Shown: positions 43,902 through 52,527 of the stretch, one piece after another | Numbering within the stretch: the first letter of the stretch is position 1 | Layout of the letters: every line of letters starts with the position of its first letter | NCBI RefSeq assembly: GCF_001077535.1 | Contig: NZ_CP011968.1 | Span: 372,001 to 436,000 of the forward strand | Direction of reading: 5' to 3' | From: Clostridioides difficile ATCC 9689 = DSM 1296 | Lineage (GTDB): Bacteria > Bacillota > Clostridia > Peptostreptococcales > Peptostreptococcaceae | Length of the DNA stretch: 64,000 bases | Position numbers and translations under genes: made by a program | Notes under the pieces: generated by a model | The model's input: only the letters and a program-made list of their open reading frames with translations | Database searches by the model: none | What the model was told of the DNA's origin: nothing

Positions 43902-46469
43902 ATGACACAAAAGAAGCTATCAAGGAAAGAAAAAGTTTTAATTTGCTTGAAAAGGTTAACAGAAGAACACTTGAACTTTAATAATGGCATTAGATTTGGA
44001 TTTGATGCAGAATATATAGCTACTGAAGTAGGTATAAATAGAAGTAATGCTAGTAAGGAATTAAATCAATTAATAAAAGAAAGTATTATTATAAAGATAA
44101 AGGGTAAGCCTGTTCAGTACTTATATAAAGAAAGTATTGAGAGTATTTTAGGAAAGAAACTAAATAAAGGGATATTTGATAATATTAACTCTATAAACGA
44201 ATATAGTGAAAATGATTCTATCAAAGATGAGTATATTTTAGAGAGTATAAAAAAAGAGAACAATATTTTTAATTTAGTAGGATGTGATGGAAGTTTAAGG
44301 TCCCAAATAGAACAGGCTAAAGCAGCAGTAATATATCCACCTAAGGGGTTGAGTACATTAATAATAGGACCTACAGGAGTTGGTAAATCTATATTTGCAG
44401 AATATATGTATAAGTATAGTTTAACTATAAAAGAAGATAGTGATAATGCACCATTTATCATATTTAACTGTGCTGATTATTCTGATAATCAGCAATTATT
44501 ATTAGCGCAGCTTTTTGGATATGTAAAAGGAGCATTTACTGGAGCTGATAAAGATAAGTATGGTATTGTACATGAAGCTAATAATGGAGTATTGTTTTTA
44601 GATGAAGTTCATAGATTATCTGCAGAGGGACAAGAAATGCTATTTCTGCTTATGGATAAAGGGATATATAGAAGGTTAGGAGAGGCTAATAAGGTACACG
44701 AGTGTAGAGTTATGATAATTGCAGCCACTACAGAAGACCCAGAAACAGCAATGTTGGAAACGTTTTTAAGAAGAATACCTGTAACTATAAAGATTCCGTC
44801 TTTAGAGGAAAGAGGCTTTCAAGAGAGAATGAAGCTTATATGTTATTTTTTTAAAGAAGAGAGTGTTAGGATTGGTGTTAAGTTAAAGGTTTCAAAAGAA
44901 GTTATTAAGGCATTTATTTTATATAAGTGTAAGGGAAATATAGGCCAATTAAAAAGCGATATACAATTAATTTGTGCAAGAGCTTTTTTAGATTATATGA
45001 CCTATAAAAGGGAATGTGTATATGTAAGGCTCTCTCTTCTACCAAATAATATTAGAGAATCATTATATGGAAATAATAGAAAAGAGGAGTTTGTACAAAA
45101 TTTCAGTTTTATTGGAAAAGATGATATTATTTTTTTACCAGAAGAAAAGGATTTTGAAAGTGAAAATTTATTAATAGAAAATAAAAAATATGATTTAGAT
45201 TTTTATGGAATGATAAAAGAAACTTGGAATAAACTTCAACAAGAAGGTATTAAAGAGTCACAAATTAGAAGTGTTATAGATGGAGACATACAGAAGTATT
45301 CCTATAATTTAATGAATACTTTTATATATAATAGTAGTAATCAAACAGCTTATAACAACATTGTTAATGATTCAATTGCAACTACTGTAAAATATATTTT
45401 ACAAAAGCATGATAAATGGAGCAAAAGAGAAGGATTAGATAAATTAATAAAAGCTATAGCTTTACATATTCAGAATTTAATTGAAAGAATAAAGATTGGA
45501 AATATAGTAAAGCATCCTAATAAAGATGAAATTATGAAGGAAAGAGCATATGAATATAACATAGCAAAAGAAATATTATCTAACATGTCATTAATGTATG
45601 GAGTAGAGTTTCCAGAAGATGAAGCAATTTTTTTAGCAACATTTCTTTATTTATCGTATGTGGGATTAAATGAGGAGAGTATAGCAATATTAGTCATAAT
45701 GCATGGTGAATCTACAGCATCTAGCATGGTGAATGTAGCCAATACTTTACTGGATTGTAACCATGCAGTGGCAATTAATATGGGATTAGAAGATAGAGTT
45801 CAGGATATTTTAGTACAAGCTGTAGAAATAGCCAATAAAATTGATAAAGGAAAAGGAATTTTAATTTTAACTGATATGGGGTCTATTTTAACATTTGCTA
45901 AAGTTATTCGTGATGCTACAGGAAAAGAAGTAAAAGCAATAGATATGGTAAGTACACCTATTGTAATAGAAGCAACTAGAAAGGCTCTAACTCCAGAAAT
46001 GACATTAGAGAAATTATATTTTAATATTATAGAATCTATAAAGAAACATTATGGAGATATGGAAGTTACATATGCTGAAAAAGATAATGGTGGTAGATAT
46101 TTTGATAGATTACTAATTGATAATATTAGTAAAACTTTGACTTTTTTAAATGGGGAAAAGGCTTATTTTATATTAAAAGAAGTAATTAATAGAATTAGTG
46201 AACACTATTCTTTAGTAATTCAAGATGAACTTTTAGTAAAGTTTATATTTCATTGTTCATGTATGATTGAAAGAGTAATAATAAAAGAGTCTTTAGTTTA
46301 TAAATCATATGAAGAAAGAATTAGTAGAAATAAAGAATTATATTTAGTTATAAAAGAAAGTTTTAAGCTAGTAGAAGAGACATTCGATATAATTATTTCA
46401 GATATGGAATATGCAAATATATTAGATATATTTGAATCACAATATGATACAGATAAATTCAAAAGTTGA
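43902..46469 (+). CDS. LevR-type sigma-54-dependent PTS regulator
   Basis: An 855-residue activator. An N-terminal winged HTH (residues about 1-70) is followed by an AAA+ domain with P-loop LIIGPTGVGKSIFAEY (about 150), the sigma-54 contact GAFTGA (about 210) and FLDEVHRLSAEGQEMLF. Then come a PRD, an EIIA-Man-like domain (AILVIMHGESTASSMVNVAN, about 598-617), an EIIB-like part and a C-terminal PRD. PRDs are phosphorylated by the PTS to tune activity. It should activate the sigma-54 promoter at 46647 for the PTS operon. AAGGAGG-like GGGGAGG precedes the ATG. Confidence 0.95.
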   Translation: MTQKKLSRKEKVLICLKRLTEEHLNFNNGIRFGFDAEYIATEVGINRSNASKELNQLIKESIIIKIKGKPVQYLYKESIESILGKKLNKGIFDNINSINEYSENDSIKDEYILESIKKENNIFNLVGCDGSLRSQIEQAKAAVIYPPKGLSTLIIGPTGVGKSIFAEYMYKYSLTIKEDSDNAPFIIFNCADYSDNQQLLLAQLFGYVKGAFTGADKDKYGIVHEANNGVLFLDEVHRLSAEGQEMLFLLMDKGIYRRLGEANKVHECRVMIIAATTEDPETAMLETFLRRIPVTIKIPSLEERGFQERMKLICYFFKEESVRIGVKLKVSKEVIKAFILYKCKGNIGQLKSDIQLICARAFLDYMTYKRECVYVRLSLLPNNIRESLYGNNRKEEFVQNFSFIGKDDIIFLPEEKDFESENLLIENKKYDLDFYGMIKETWNKLQQEGIKESQIRSVIDGDIQKYSYNLMNTFIYNSSNQTAYNNIVNDSIATTVKYILQKHDKWSKREGLDKLIKAIALHIQNLIERIKIGNIVKHPNKDEIMKERAYEYNIAKEILSNMSLMYGVEFPEDEAIFLATFLYLSYVGLNEESIAILVIMHGESTASSMVNVANTLLDCNHAVAINMGLEDRVQDILVQAVEIANKIDKGKGILILTDMGSILTFAKVIRDATGKEVKAIDMVSTPIVIEATRKALTPEMTLEKLYFNIIESIKKHYGDMEVTYAEKDNGGRYFDRLLIDNISKTLTFLNGEKAYFILKEVINRISEHYSLVIQDELLVKFIFHCSCMIERVIIKESLVYKSYEERISRNKELYLVIKESFKLVEETFDIIISDMEYANILDIFESQYDTDKFKS

Positions 46470-46639
46470 TACAAAATTTAAAAATAGCCAAAAGGCTATC
46501 TTTTTTTTACTTTTTTTGATACAGATTTGATACAGGTTGAAAAAATCTTTTGATACATATCGAAATAATAAGTTTTTAAAAAAAATTGAGTAAAAAGTTT
46601 TGATTAAATCCTGTAAAATAGCCATTTGTTATTGATACA
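46466..46639 (+). promoter_or_regulatory. Five TTGATACA repeats: candidate activator binding sites
   Basis: The octamer TTGATACA occurs in the same orientation at 46466, 46516, 46527, 46550 and 46632. The 11-base and 23-base steps are one and two helical turns. They lie 10-180 bases upstream of the -24 box, where enhancer sites for LevR-type activators are expected. The first copy overlaps the regulator's stop codon. Confidence 0.6.
46483..46510 (+). terminator. Terminator of the levR-type gene
   Basis: AATAGCC / GGCTATC-type stem with an AAAA loop, followed by eight or more T residues. Confidence 0.85.
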
Positions 46640-46646
46640 CATAAGT

Positions 46647-46661
46647 TGGCACGGCAATTGC
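46647..46661 (+). promoter_or_regulatory. Sigma-54 (-24/-12) promoter of the PTS operon
   Basis: TGGCAC (46647-46652), five bases, TTGC (46658-46661) fits the sigma-54 consensus exactly. Transcription should start near 46673, shortly before the EIIA gene. The regulator upstream carries the GAFTGA loop needed to activate such promoters. Confidence 0.93.
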
Positions 46662-46698
46662 TTATATAAAAAGTGACAAGAAAAGTGAGGTGAAATTG

Positions 46699-47103
46699 GT
46701 GATAGGAATAATAGTTATGACTCATGGGAGTTTTAGTGAAGAAATTATAAAAAGCTGTGAACTTATTGCAGGACCAGCAGAAAGAACAGCAGCAATTAAA
46801 CTAAATAGGAATGATAATATTGAAGACTTAAATAAAAATTTTGTAGAAAAGTTAAATGAATTAGATGAAGGTGACGGAGTTTTAGTATTAGCTGACCTAT
46901 TAGGAGGTTCGCCAAGTAATGTTGCAAGTTTAAACCTTAAAAAAGGTGGCAAGTTTCATGCACTTACTGGAGTAAATCTTCCAATGCTACTTGAAGCTTT
47001 AATTAATAGAGAGGGAAAAAGTTTAGAAGAGTTAGCAGAAGCATGTATTGAAGCAGGACAAACTGGTATAAACAATATTAATAAAGTTCTTAGCTCAATG
47101 TAA
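46699..47103 (+). CDS. PTS mannose-family EIIA component (first copy)
   Basis: A 134-residue cytoplasmic phosphocarrier. The N-terminal IIVMTHGSFSEEIIKSCELI carries the phosphorylated His (MTHG), and VLVLADLLGGSPSNVA is the second family motif. It passes phosphate from HPr to EIIB. GTG 46699 is chosen (MIGIIVM), as GTGAGGTG (46685-46692) is 6 bases upstream; GTG 46690 lies within that site. Confidence 0.93.
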   Translation: MIGIIVMTHGSFSEEIIKSCELIAGPAERTAAIKLNRNDNIEDLNKNFVEKLNELDEGDGVLVLADLLGGSPSNVASLNLKKGGKFHALTGVNLPMLLEALINREGKSLEELAEACIEAGQTGINNINKVLSSM

Positions 47104-47126
47104 TAGAAAAAGGAGTTTGATTAAAA

Positions 47127-47624
47127 ATGTCTTTAGTAAAATATTGCAGATGTGATGATAGATTAATACATGGTCAAGTTATATATAAATGGGTTAAGCA
47201 TCTAGGTGTAAAAAAGATAGTAGTAGTAGATGATGAAACAACCAATGATGTTATTGCTAAAGGTTTGATAAAAATGGCAGCACCAAAGAATATTGATTTA
47301 TCAATATTAACTGTAAGTGAATCAAGGAGATATTTTTATAATAATCAAGCTGATGATAACGTTTTTGTATTAATTAAAAATTTAGATACTGCAAATAGAA
47401 TGATAGAAGAAGGGATTAATATCAAAAAACTTATTGTTGGAAGAATACCTACAGGAATAGGAAAAAAGAAAATATCTCAAAATGTATACATTAATAAAAA
47501 AGAGTTTCTTTTAATAGATGAATTTATTAAAAAGAATATTAATGTATCAATTCAAATGGTACCTGATGAAGAAGAAGTAGAATTAAACCAAAATATTAAT
47601 CGCTATAAAGGAGAGTTTATTTAG
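47127..47624 (+). CDS. PTS mannose-family EIIB component (first copy)
   Basis: A 165-residue protein with VKYCRCDDRLIHGQVIYKWV, where the His in LIHGQV is the phosphorylation site, and KLIVGRIPTGIGKKKISQNV. It transfers phosphate to the incoming sugar at EIIC/EIID. It is about 23 bases from the EIIA gene, with AAGGAG before the ATG, and differs clearly from the second EIIB copy at 48046. Confidence 0.93.
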   Translation: MSLVKYCRCDDRLIHGQVIYKWVKHLGVKKIVVVDDETTNDVIAKGLIKMAAPKNIDLSILTVSESRRYFYNNQADDNVFVLIKNLDTANRMIEEGINIKKLIVGRIPTGIGKKKISQNVYINKKEFLLIDEFIKKNINVSIQMVPDEEEVELNQNINRYKGEFI

Positions 47625-47626
47625 CA

Positions 47627-48028
47627 ATGAATAAATATAAGGTAATCATACTGTGCCATGGAACTTGGGGAAAAGTCTTAGTAGAAGAAACAAATAAAAA
47701 CTTTGGATTGTCAAATCAATATGAAGTTTTATCACTAAGTTCTGAAAAAGATGTTTCTGTATTTATGAAAGAGGTTGAAGAAGTAGTAGATAAAGAAGAT
47801 GTGAAAATTATAATATCAGATTTATATGGAGGATCTACATCAAGTGTTGCAATAGCTGTTGCTATAAGAAGAGGAATAGATGCAATAAATGGACTTAGCT
47901 TACAGACAATTTTAATCGTAGATGAAGAATTAAGCAAAGAAGATAAATTACATACATTACCAGAAAGAATCGTCAAAAAAAATAATAACCTTTGTGTGGA
48001 TTTAATTAAAGAATTTAAAAAAATATAA
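47627..48028 (+). CDS. PTS mannose-family EIIA component (second, divergent copy)
   Basis: A 133-residue EIIA-like protein: KVIILCHGTWGKVLVEETNK retains the His (CHGTWG), and IIISDLYGGSTSSVAIAVAI matches the EIIA core. It is divergent from the first EIIA. It may be a second phosphocarrier pairing with the second EIIB, or a regulatory one acting on the LevR-type activator. ATG lies 2 bases after the previous stop. Confidence 0.85.
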   Translation: MNKYKVIILCHGTWGKVLVEETNKNFGLSNQYEVLSLSSEKDVSVFMKEVEEVVDKEDVKIIISDLYGGSTSSVAIAVAIRRGIDAINGLSLQTILIVDEELSKEDKLHTLPERIVKKNNNLCVDLIKEFKKI

Positions 48029-48045
48029 ATTATGAGGTGAATATA

Positions 48046-48534
48046 ATGGCAAAAATAACATTAGTAAGAGTAGACCACAGATTAATTCATGGGCAAGTTA
48101 TAACAAAATGGGTAAAAATCGCTCAAGCTCAAAAAATAATAATAGTTGATGACTTCTTAGGTCAAGATGAATTTATGGCTGACATATATAAAATGGCAGC
48201 ACCATCAGGAGTAGAAGTAGTTATTTTAACAGCAGAAGATGCGGGACAAGCATTCCAAAACAACACTTTAGGAGATAAAAATATATTTATTCTATTTAAA
48301 AATGTTGATATGGCAAATAAGGCTTATAAAGCTGGACTTAAATATGAAAAGATTCAATTAGGAGGTATTCCAAATGAAGCAGGAAAGAAAATGGTGTTTA
48401 CAGCTGTTTCATTAGGAAATGAGGATGTAGAACAACTTAATGAACTTAATGAAAATGGGGTTGAAATAGTCCTACAAGTTATACCAGAGGAATCATCTAT
48501 GACATATGAAAATGCGTTAAAGAAATTTAAATAA
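48046..48534 (+). CDS. PTS mannose-family EIIB component (second copy)
   Basis: A 162-residue protein with ITLVRVDHRLIHGQVITKWV (active His in LIHGQV) and IQLGGIPNEAGKKMVFTAVS, the canonical EIIB-Man pattern. ATG 48046 is chosen over GTG 48037, because TGAGGTG (48033-48039) is 6 bases upstream. The EIIC gene follows 26 bases later. Confidence 0.94.
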   Translation: MAKITLVRVDHRLIHGQVITKWVKIAQAQKIIIVDDFLGQDEFMADIYKMAAPSGVEVVILTAEDAGQAFQNNTLGDKNIFILFKNVDMANKAYKAGLKYEKIQLGGIPNEAGKKMVFTAVSLGNEDVEQLNELNENGVEIVLQVIPEESSMTYENALKKFK

Positions 48535-48560
48535 AAAATATAAATTAGGAGGAATTATAA

Positions 48561-49316
48561 ATGGAATCTGTTTTGATGTTGGCAATTGTAACAGGATTAT
48601 GGTATTGGTTTGCAGCAGGTCTTGCAGGGTATACCCTTTTCTCAACACTAAAGTCTCCTTTATTTATAGGTTTTAGCCTTGGATTACTTTGGGGTGATGT
48701 AACAACTGGTATGATTGTTGGTGCAAGTATAGAAATGGTTTATCTAGGAATGGTCGCAGCAGGGGGAAATATTCCATCAGATAAATGTCTAGCTGCTCTT
48801 ATTGCAATACCAGTAGCACTTCAAACTGGTGTTAATGCAGAAGTTGCAGTATCTATTGCGGTACCTTTAGGTGTTATAGGAGTATTAGTTAATAACTTAA
48901 GAAGAACTGGTAATGCTGTATTGGTTCATAAGGCAGATAAGTATGCTGAAGAAGGTAATACAAAAGGCATCTGGAGATGTGCAACACTTTATTCTTTAAT
49001 ATTTGGGTTTGTTTTAAGGTTTCCAATAGTTTTTGTATGTAACTTTTTTGGAGCAGATTTAGTTCAATCATTATTAGATGTTATACCACAATGGTTAATG
49101 AATGGATTAACAGTAATGGGCGGTATATTACCTGCATTAGGTTTTGCAACAACAATATTTACTATAGGTAAAAATAAATTTTTACCAATGTTTATTATAG
49201 GATTTTTTATGGTTCAATATTTTGAAATATCAATTACTGCAGCTGCAATATTTGGTGTTTGTATAGCTCTTTTAATTACCTTTATGAAAGAAGACAAAAG
49301 GGTAGGTGAAGTATAA
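48561..49316 (+). CDS. PTS mannose-family EIIC membrane component
   Basis: A 251-residue membrane permease subunit with about seven hydrophobic segments; conserved LWGDVTTGMIVGASIEMVYL and AAGGNIPSDKCLAALIAIPV. With EIID it forms the channel. AGGAGG precedes the ATG. Its stop overlaps the EIID start by one base (49316), so synthesis is coupled. Confidence 0.95.
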   Translation: MESVLMLAIVTGLWYWFAAGLAGYTLFSTLKSPLFIGFSLGLLWGDVTTGMIVGASIEMVYLGMVAAGGNIPSDKCLAALIAIPVALQTGVNAEVAVSIAVPLGVIGVLVNNLRRTGNAVLVHKADKYAEEGNTKGIWRCATLYSLIFGFVLRFPIVFVCNFFGADLVQSLLDVIPQWLMNGLTVMGGILPALGFATTIFTIGKNKFLPMFIIGFFMVQYFEISITAAAIFGVCIALLITFMKEDKRVGEV

Positions 49317-50179
49317 TGCAAGAAATAAAAAATAAAGAAGTTAAAAATGGACAAGGTCCAACTGAAGTTAATAAGACAAGAGTACTTACAAAGAAAGATG
49401 TAACAAAAACATATCTAAGATGGTGGTGGACAGCAGAATTATCCAACTCTTTTGAAAGAATGCAAGCATTAGCAGTTTGTGCAAGTTTCACTCCGGCTTT
49501 AGAAAAGTTATATAAGAGAAAAGAAGATTTAGTAGATGCGTTAAAGAGACACTTACAATTTTTTAATACTCAAGCTATATGGGGAGGATTAATTCACGGT
49601 ACAGTTTTAGCTATGGAAGAAGAGAAAGCTACTGAAGGAAAAATCCCAGGAGAAGTTATTTCAGGTGTTAAGAATGGTCTTATGGGACCTTTGGCTGGAA
49701 TTGGAGATACTTTAGATTTTGGTACATTTCAAACAATATTCTTAGCTTTAGGTGCTTCATTTGGAGCAGAAGGAAGTGTTATAGGTGCATTTTTCCCAAT
49801 AATGTTTAGTATATTACTATTTTGCGAAGGTTATTACTTATTTCATTTAGGATATTCTTTAGGTAGAGATTCAATTAAGAAAATTCTATCAGGTGGTATT
49901 GTCAATAAGATAATTGATGGTGCTTCAATTCTAGGAATGTTTATGATGGGAGCATTATCTGCAACTACAGTTAAGCTTTCAACTCCGCTATCATTTGATA
50001 TTGGTGGTAAAGCAATTGTTGTTCAAGATACATTAAATATGATTGCTCCAGGTTTATTACCACTTGGTGTTGTATTCTTCGTATATTGGGGAATGAAATA
50101 CAAGAAGTGGACAATAACTAAGTTATTAGTAATTTTAGTTGTATTAGCATTGGTAGGGTCATTCATTGGAATATTCTAA
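49316..50179 (+). CDS. PTS mannose-family EIID membrane component
   Basis: A 287-residue protein with WTAELSNSFERMQALAVCAS, FFNTQAIWGGLIHGTVLAME, NGLMGPLAGIGDTLDFGTFQ (family signature) and C-terminal membrane helices. An N-terminal extension of about 30 charged residues precedes the domain. Forms the sugar channel with EIIC. Confidence 0.95.
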   Translation: MQEIKNKEVKNGQGPTEVNKTRVLTKKDVTKTYLRWWWTAELSNSFERMQALAVCASFTPALEKLYKRKEDLVDALKRHLQFFNTQAIWGGLIHGTVLAMEEEKATEGKIPGEVISGVKNGLMGPLAGIGDTLDFGTFQTIFLALGASFGAEGSVIGAFFPIMFSILLFCEGYYLFHLGYSLGRDSIKKILSGGIVNKIIDGASILGMFMMGALSATTVKLSTPLSFDIGGKAIVVQDTLNMIAPGLLPLGVVFFVYWGMKYKKWTITKLLVILVVLALVGSFIGIF

Positions 50180-50225
50180 TTCACAGTGATTAAAATATAG
50201 AATTTAATTTTAGGAGGAGAAAGAA

Positions 50226-50705
50226 ATGTCAGAAAAAATGTATACAGAAAAGGAATATTTAGAAGGAATTAGAGGAGCAACAGGAGAAAGAGCAGTATGG
50301 TTCTATCTTCTTATGAAAGAAGCTGAAAAATTAGGAGCTAATCCAGATGATATATGTAAAGAAGCAATATATGGATTTGGTAAAATGAGAGGTCAAAAAT
50401 ATAACGTAGCAGATACTCCAGGAAAAATGGCAGAAATGTTATATAACAGTAAAGGACAAAAAGTGTTTGAAATGGAATTAGTAGAAAATACAGATGAGAA
50501 TGGCGTTTTAAAATTCCATCACTGTCCATTAGATGCTGCTTGGAAAGAATATGGATTAACTAAAGAAGAAAGAAAAGAAATTTGTAGATTAGCTTGTTAT
50601 GGGGATTATGGAAGAGTTGACTGCGCACAAGGTGTTAAATTAGATTTTGCTCAAAAATGTGCTCATGATGATGAAGTTTGTGAATTAGTATTTACAAAAA
50701 AATAA
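50226..50705 (+). CDS. L-2-amino-thiazoline-4-carboxylate hydrolase-family protein
   Basis: A 159-residue cytoplasmic protein. YLEGIRGATGERAVWFYLLM, KFHHCPLDAAWKEYGLTKEE and GDYGRVDCAQGVKLDFAQKC fit the ATC hydrolase family (AtcB-like) as I remember it. The known family member opens the thiazoline ring of ATC to N-carbamoyl-L-cysteine. His and Cys residues in HHCPLD and VDCAQG are likely functional. It closes the sigma-54 PTS operon, with AGGAGG before the ATG and a terminator after it. The real substrate here is unknown. Confidence 0.8.
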   Translation: MSEKMYTEKEYLEGIRGATGERAVWFYLLMKEAEKLGANPDDICKEAIYGFGKMRGQKYNVADTPGKMAEMLYNSKGQKVFEMELVENTDENGVLKFHHCPLDAAWKEYGLTKEERKEICRLACYGDYGRVDCAQGVKLDFAQKCAHDDEVCELVFTKK

Positions 50706-50712
50706 TTTTTAA

Positions 50713-50750
50713 TGCTAAAAGCCTGTTCTTTAAGGACAGGCTTTAAAAAG
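50713..50750 (+). terminator. Terminator after the ATC hydrolase gene
   Basis: AAAGCCTGT / ACAGGCTTT, a perfect 9-bp stem with a loop of about 9 bases. The tail is A-rich rather than T-rich on the plus strand, so read-through into the M20 peptidase gene is possible. Confidence 0.7.
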
Positions 50751-50769
50751 ATAGAAAGTAGGTTGATTT

Positions 50770-52077
50770 ATGGATATAAGCAGAAGTGTAGATAATAGTT
50801 TAAATAGAACCATAGAATTTCTAAAAGAATTGATAAAAATTGATTCACAACAAGGTGAACCTATTTCACAATGTCCTTTTGGTATAGGACCTAAAAAATC
50901 TTTAGATAAAACTTTAGATTACTGTGCTAGTTTAGGTTTTAGTGTTAAAAATATTGATAATTATATTGGATATGCAGAAATTGGAGAGGGAGAGGAATTA
51001 ATAGGGATTCCAATGCATTTAGATATAGTTCCACCAGGAGAGGGGTGGAGTGTAGACCCATTTTCGGGAGCAGTAATTGACAATATTATTTATGGAAGAG
51101 GTGTCATAGATAATAAGGGTGCTGTATCTATGCTTATACATGTATTGAAAAACATAGAGGATATGTATCCTACAATTAATAAAAGAATAAGATTAATTTT
51201 TGGTACAAATGAGGAGACAGGTATGAAATGTATCAAATATTACTTAGATAAAGGTGAAGAAATTCCAAGTATGGGATTTACTCCAGATGCTATGTATCCA
51301 GTGGTTAATGGAGAAAAAGGAAGGGTTCATATAAGGATAGAAAAAGAAATTAAAATTGACAAAAGTAAACCTTACATAATAGTAAGGGGAGGAACTAAAG
51401 AAAATGTTGTTCCATCTCATTGTACTGCAAAAATTATTAATGGAATTATTTCAGAGTTAACTACTAAAGGAGTAGCTGTACATGCAAGTAATCCTGAAAA
51501 GGGAGAAAATGCTATATCTAAAATGGTAATAAAGATAGTTGAGGATAATATGGATTTTCAGCATAGAGAAGATATAGAATTAGTTTCAAAATACCTTTGT
51601 AGTGATTATTATGGAGATGCATTGGGGATTAATCAATATGATGAGGTATTCAAAAACACTACCTTAAATTTAGGAATATTAAAAGTAAATGAGGAAAAAA
51701 TCGTATGTGAGTTAGATATAAGGTATGGTAAAAATATAGTTTTAAATAACATAATAGATAGATTCAAAAAGGTTTTTTGTAATGGTTGGAAAATAGAGGT
51801 TATTGCTCATAAAGACTTACATTATGTGGATGAGAGTAATTTAGTACTTAAAAAATTATTAGAAGCCTATGAAGAAGTAACAGATGAAAATGGATATACA
51901 ATTGCTATGGGTGGTGGCACATATGCAAGTTGGTTTAAAGATATGGTGGCGTTTGGACCTAAGTTCTTAGCGTATAAAACTGGTGGTCATGGAGTAGATG
52001 AAAGAGTACCAATAAATCATATACGAAAGAATATGGAGATATATACTTTGGCTTTAATAAAACTATTAGAATTGTAA
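50770..52077 (+). CDS. M20-family metallopeptidase (dipeptidase, PepV-like)
   Basis: A 435-residue zinc enzyme. IPMHLDIVPPGEGWSVDPFS carries the first His and Asp; YGRGVIDNKGAVSMLIHVLK and FGTNEETGMKCIKYYLDKGE give the bridging Asp and catalytic Glu pair. HCTAKI and GGGTYASWF follow, and the last His is in TGGHGVDERVPINH. Related enzymes cleave dipeptides or N-acyl/N-carbamoyl amino acids. It follows the PTS/ATC-hydrolase genes by 64 bases; cotranscription by read-through is plausible. Confidence 0.9.
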   Translation: MDISRSVDNSLNRTIEFLKELIKIDSQQGEPISQCPFGIGPKKSLDKTLDYCASLGFSVKNIDNYIGYAEIGEGEELIGIPMHLDIVPPGEGWSVDPFSGAVIDNIIYGRGVIDNKGAVSMLIHVLKNIEDMYPTINKRIRLIFGTNEETGMKCIKYYLDKGEEIPSMGFTPDAMYPVVNGEKGRVHIRIEKEIKIDKSKPYIIVRGGTKENVVPSHCTAKIINGIISELTTKGVAVHASNPEKGENAISKMVIKIVEDNMDFQHREDIELVSKYLCSDYYGDALGINQYDEVFKNTTLNLGILKVNEEKIVCELDIRYGKNIVLNNIIDRFKKVFCNGWKIEVIAHKDLHYVDESNLVLKKLLEAYEEVTDENGYTIAMGGGTYASWFKDMVAFGPKFLAYKTGGHGVDERVPINHIRKNMEIYTLALIKLLEL

Positions 52078-52175
52078 AAGAAGAAGAGACTTTATGTGCA
52101 AATTTACAGATATCTTAAAAAGAGAGATAAAACGAGTTCAACCTTATTTAAATGTTCAACACCATCAAATGGGGC

Positions 52176-52283
52176 TGTCTCAAAATAGAGATAAGCCTCT
52201 TACTTATTGTTGAAATGATGAAAATATATTTTACTTCATACAAAAAAGAGTGCCTTATGAAGTAAAAAGTTAATTTTGAGACA
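52176..52283. repeat. MITE-like repeat, copy 2
   Basis: A 108-bp segment bounded by TGTCTCAAAAT (52176-52186) and ATTTTGAGACA (52273-52283), matching the reverse complement of copy 1 (27514-27620) throughout. The first ~20 bases and the last ~30 are nearly identical. It has no coding capacity. Confidence 0.7.
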
Positions 52284-52389
52284 CCCTCATTTGATGATGT
52301 TGAAGAGAAAATAAGTATGAAATTATTAAAAAAGATGATTTTAAAAAAGTTAAGGTTGAAAAGAAAAGTTAATTAAATGGAATTAGATA

Positions 52390-52527
52390 AATGGAGAAGG
52401 ATGTATACTATCTAATAAAATAACAAAAGAGTGTTATAAAGTTGGTTATATGATTAGAGAAAAGTCTATTGATACTTATCCAGATAGTGGATGGGGATTT
52501 ATGACTTGGGATGAAAATGGAGAATAA
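52390..52527 (+). pseudogene. Remnant of a DUF2185-like protein gene
   Basis: The frame ending at TAA 52525-52527 reads GCILSNKITKECYKVGYMIR then EKSIDTYPDSGWGFMTWDENG, which resembles the core of DUF2185 proteins. A TAG at 52384-52386 closes the frame upstream, and there is no start codon or ribosome binding site. The gene is therefore a decayed fragment, though an intact upstream part may have been lost by deletion. Confidence 0.6.
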
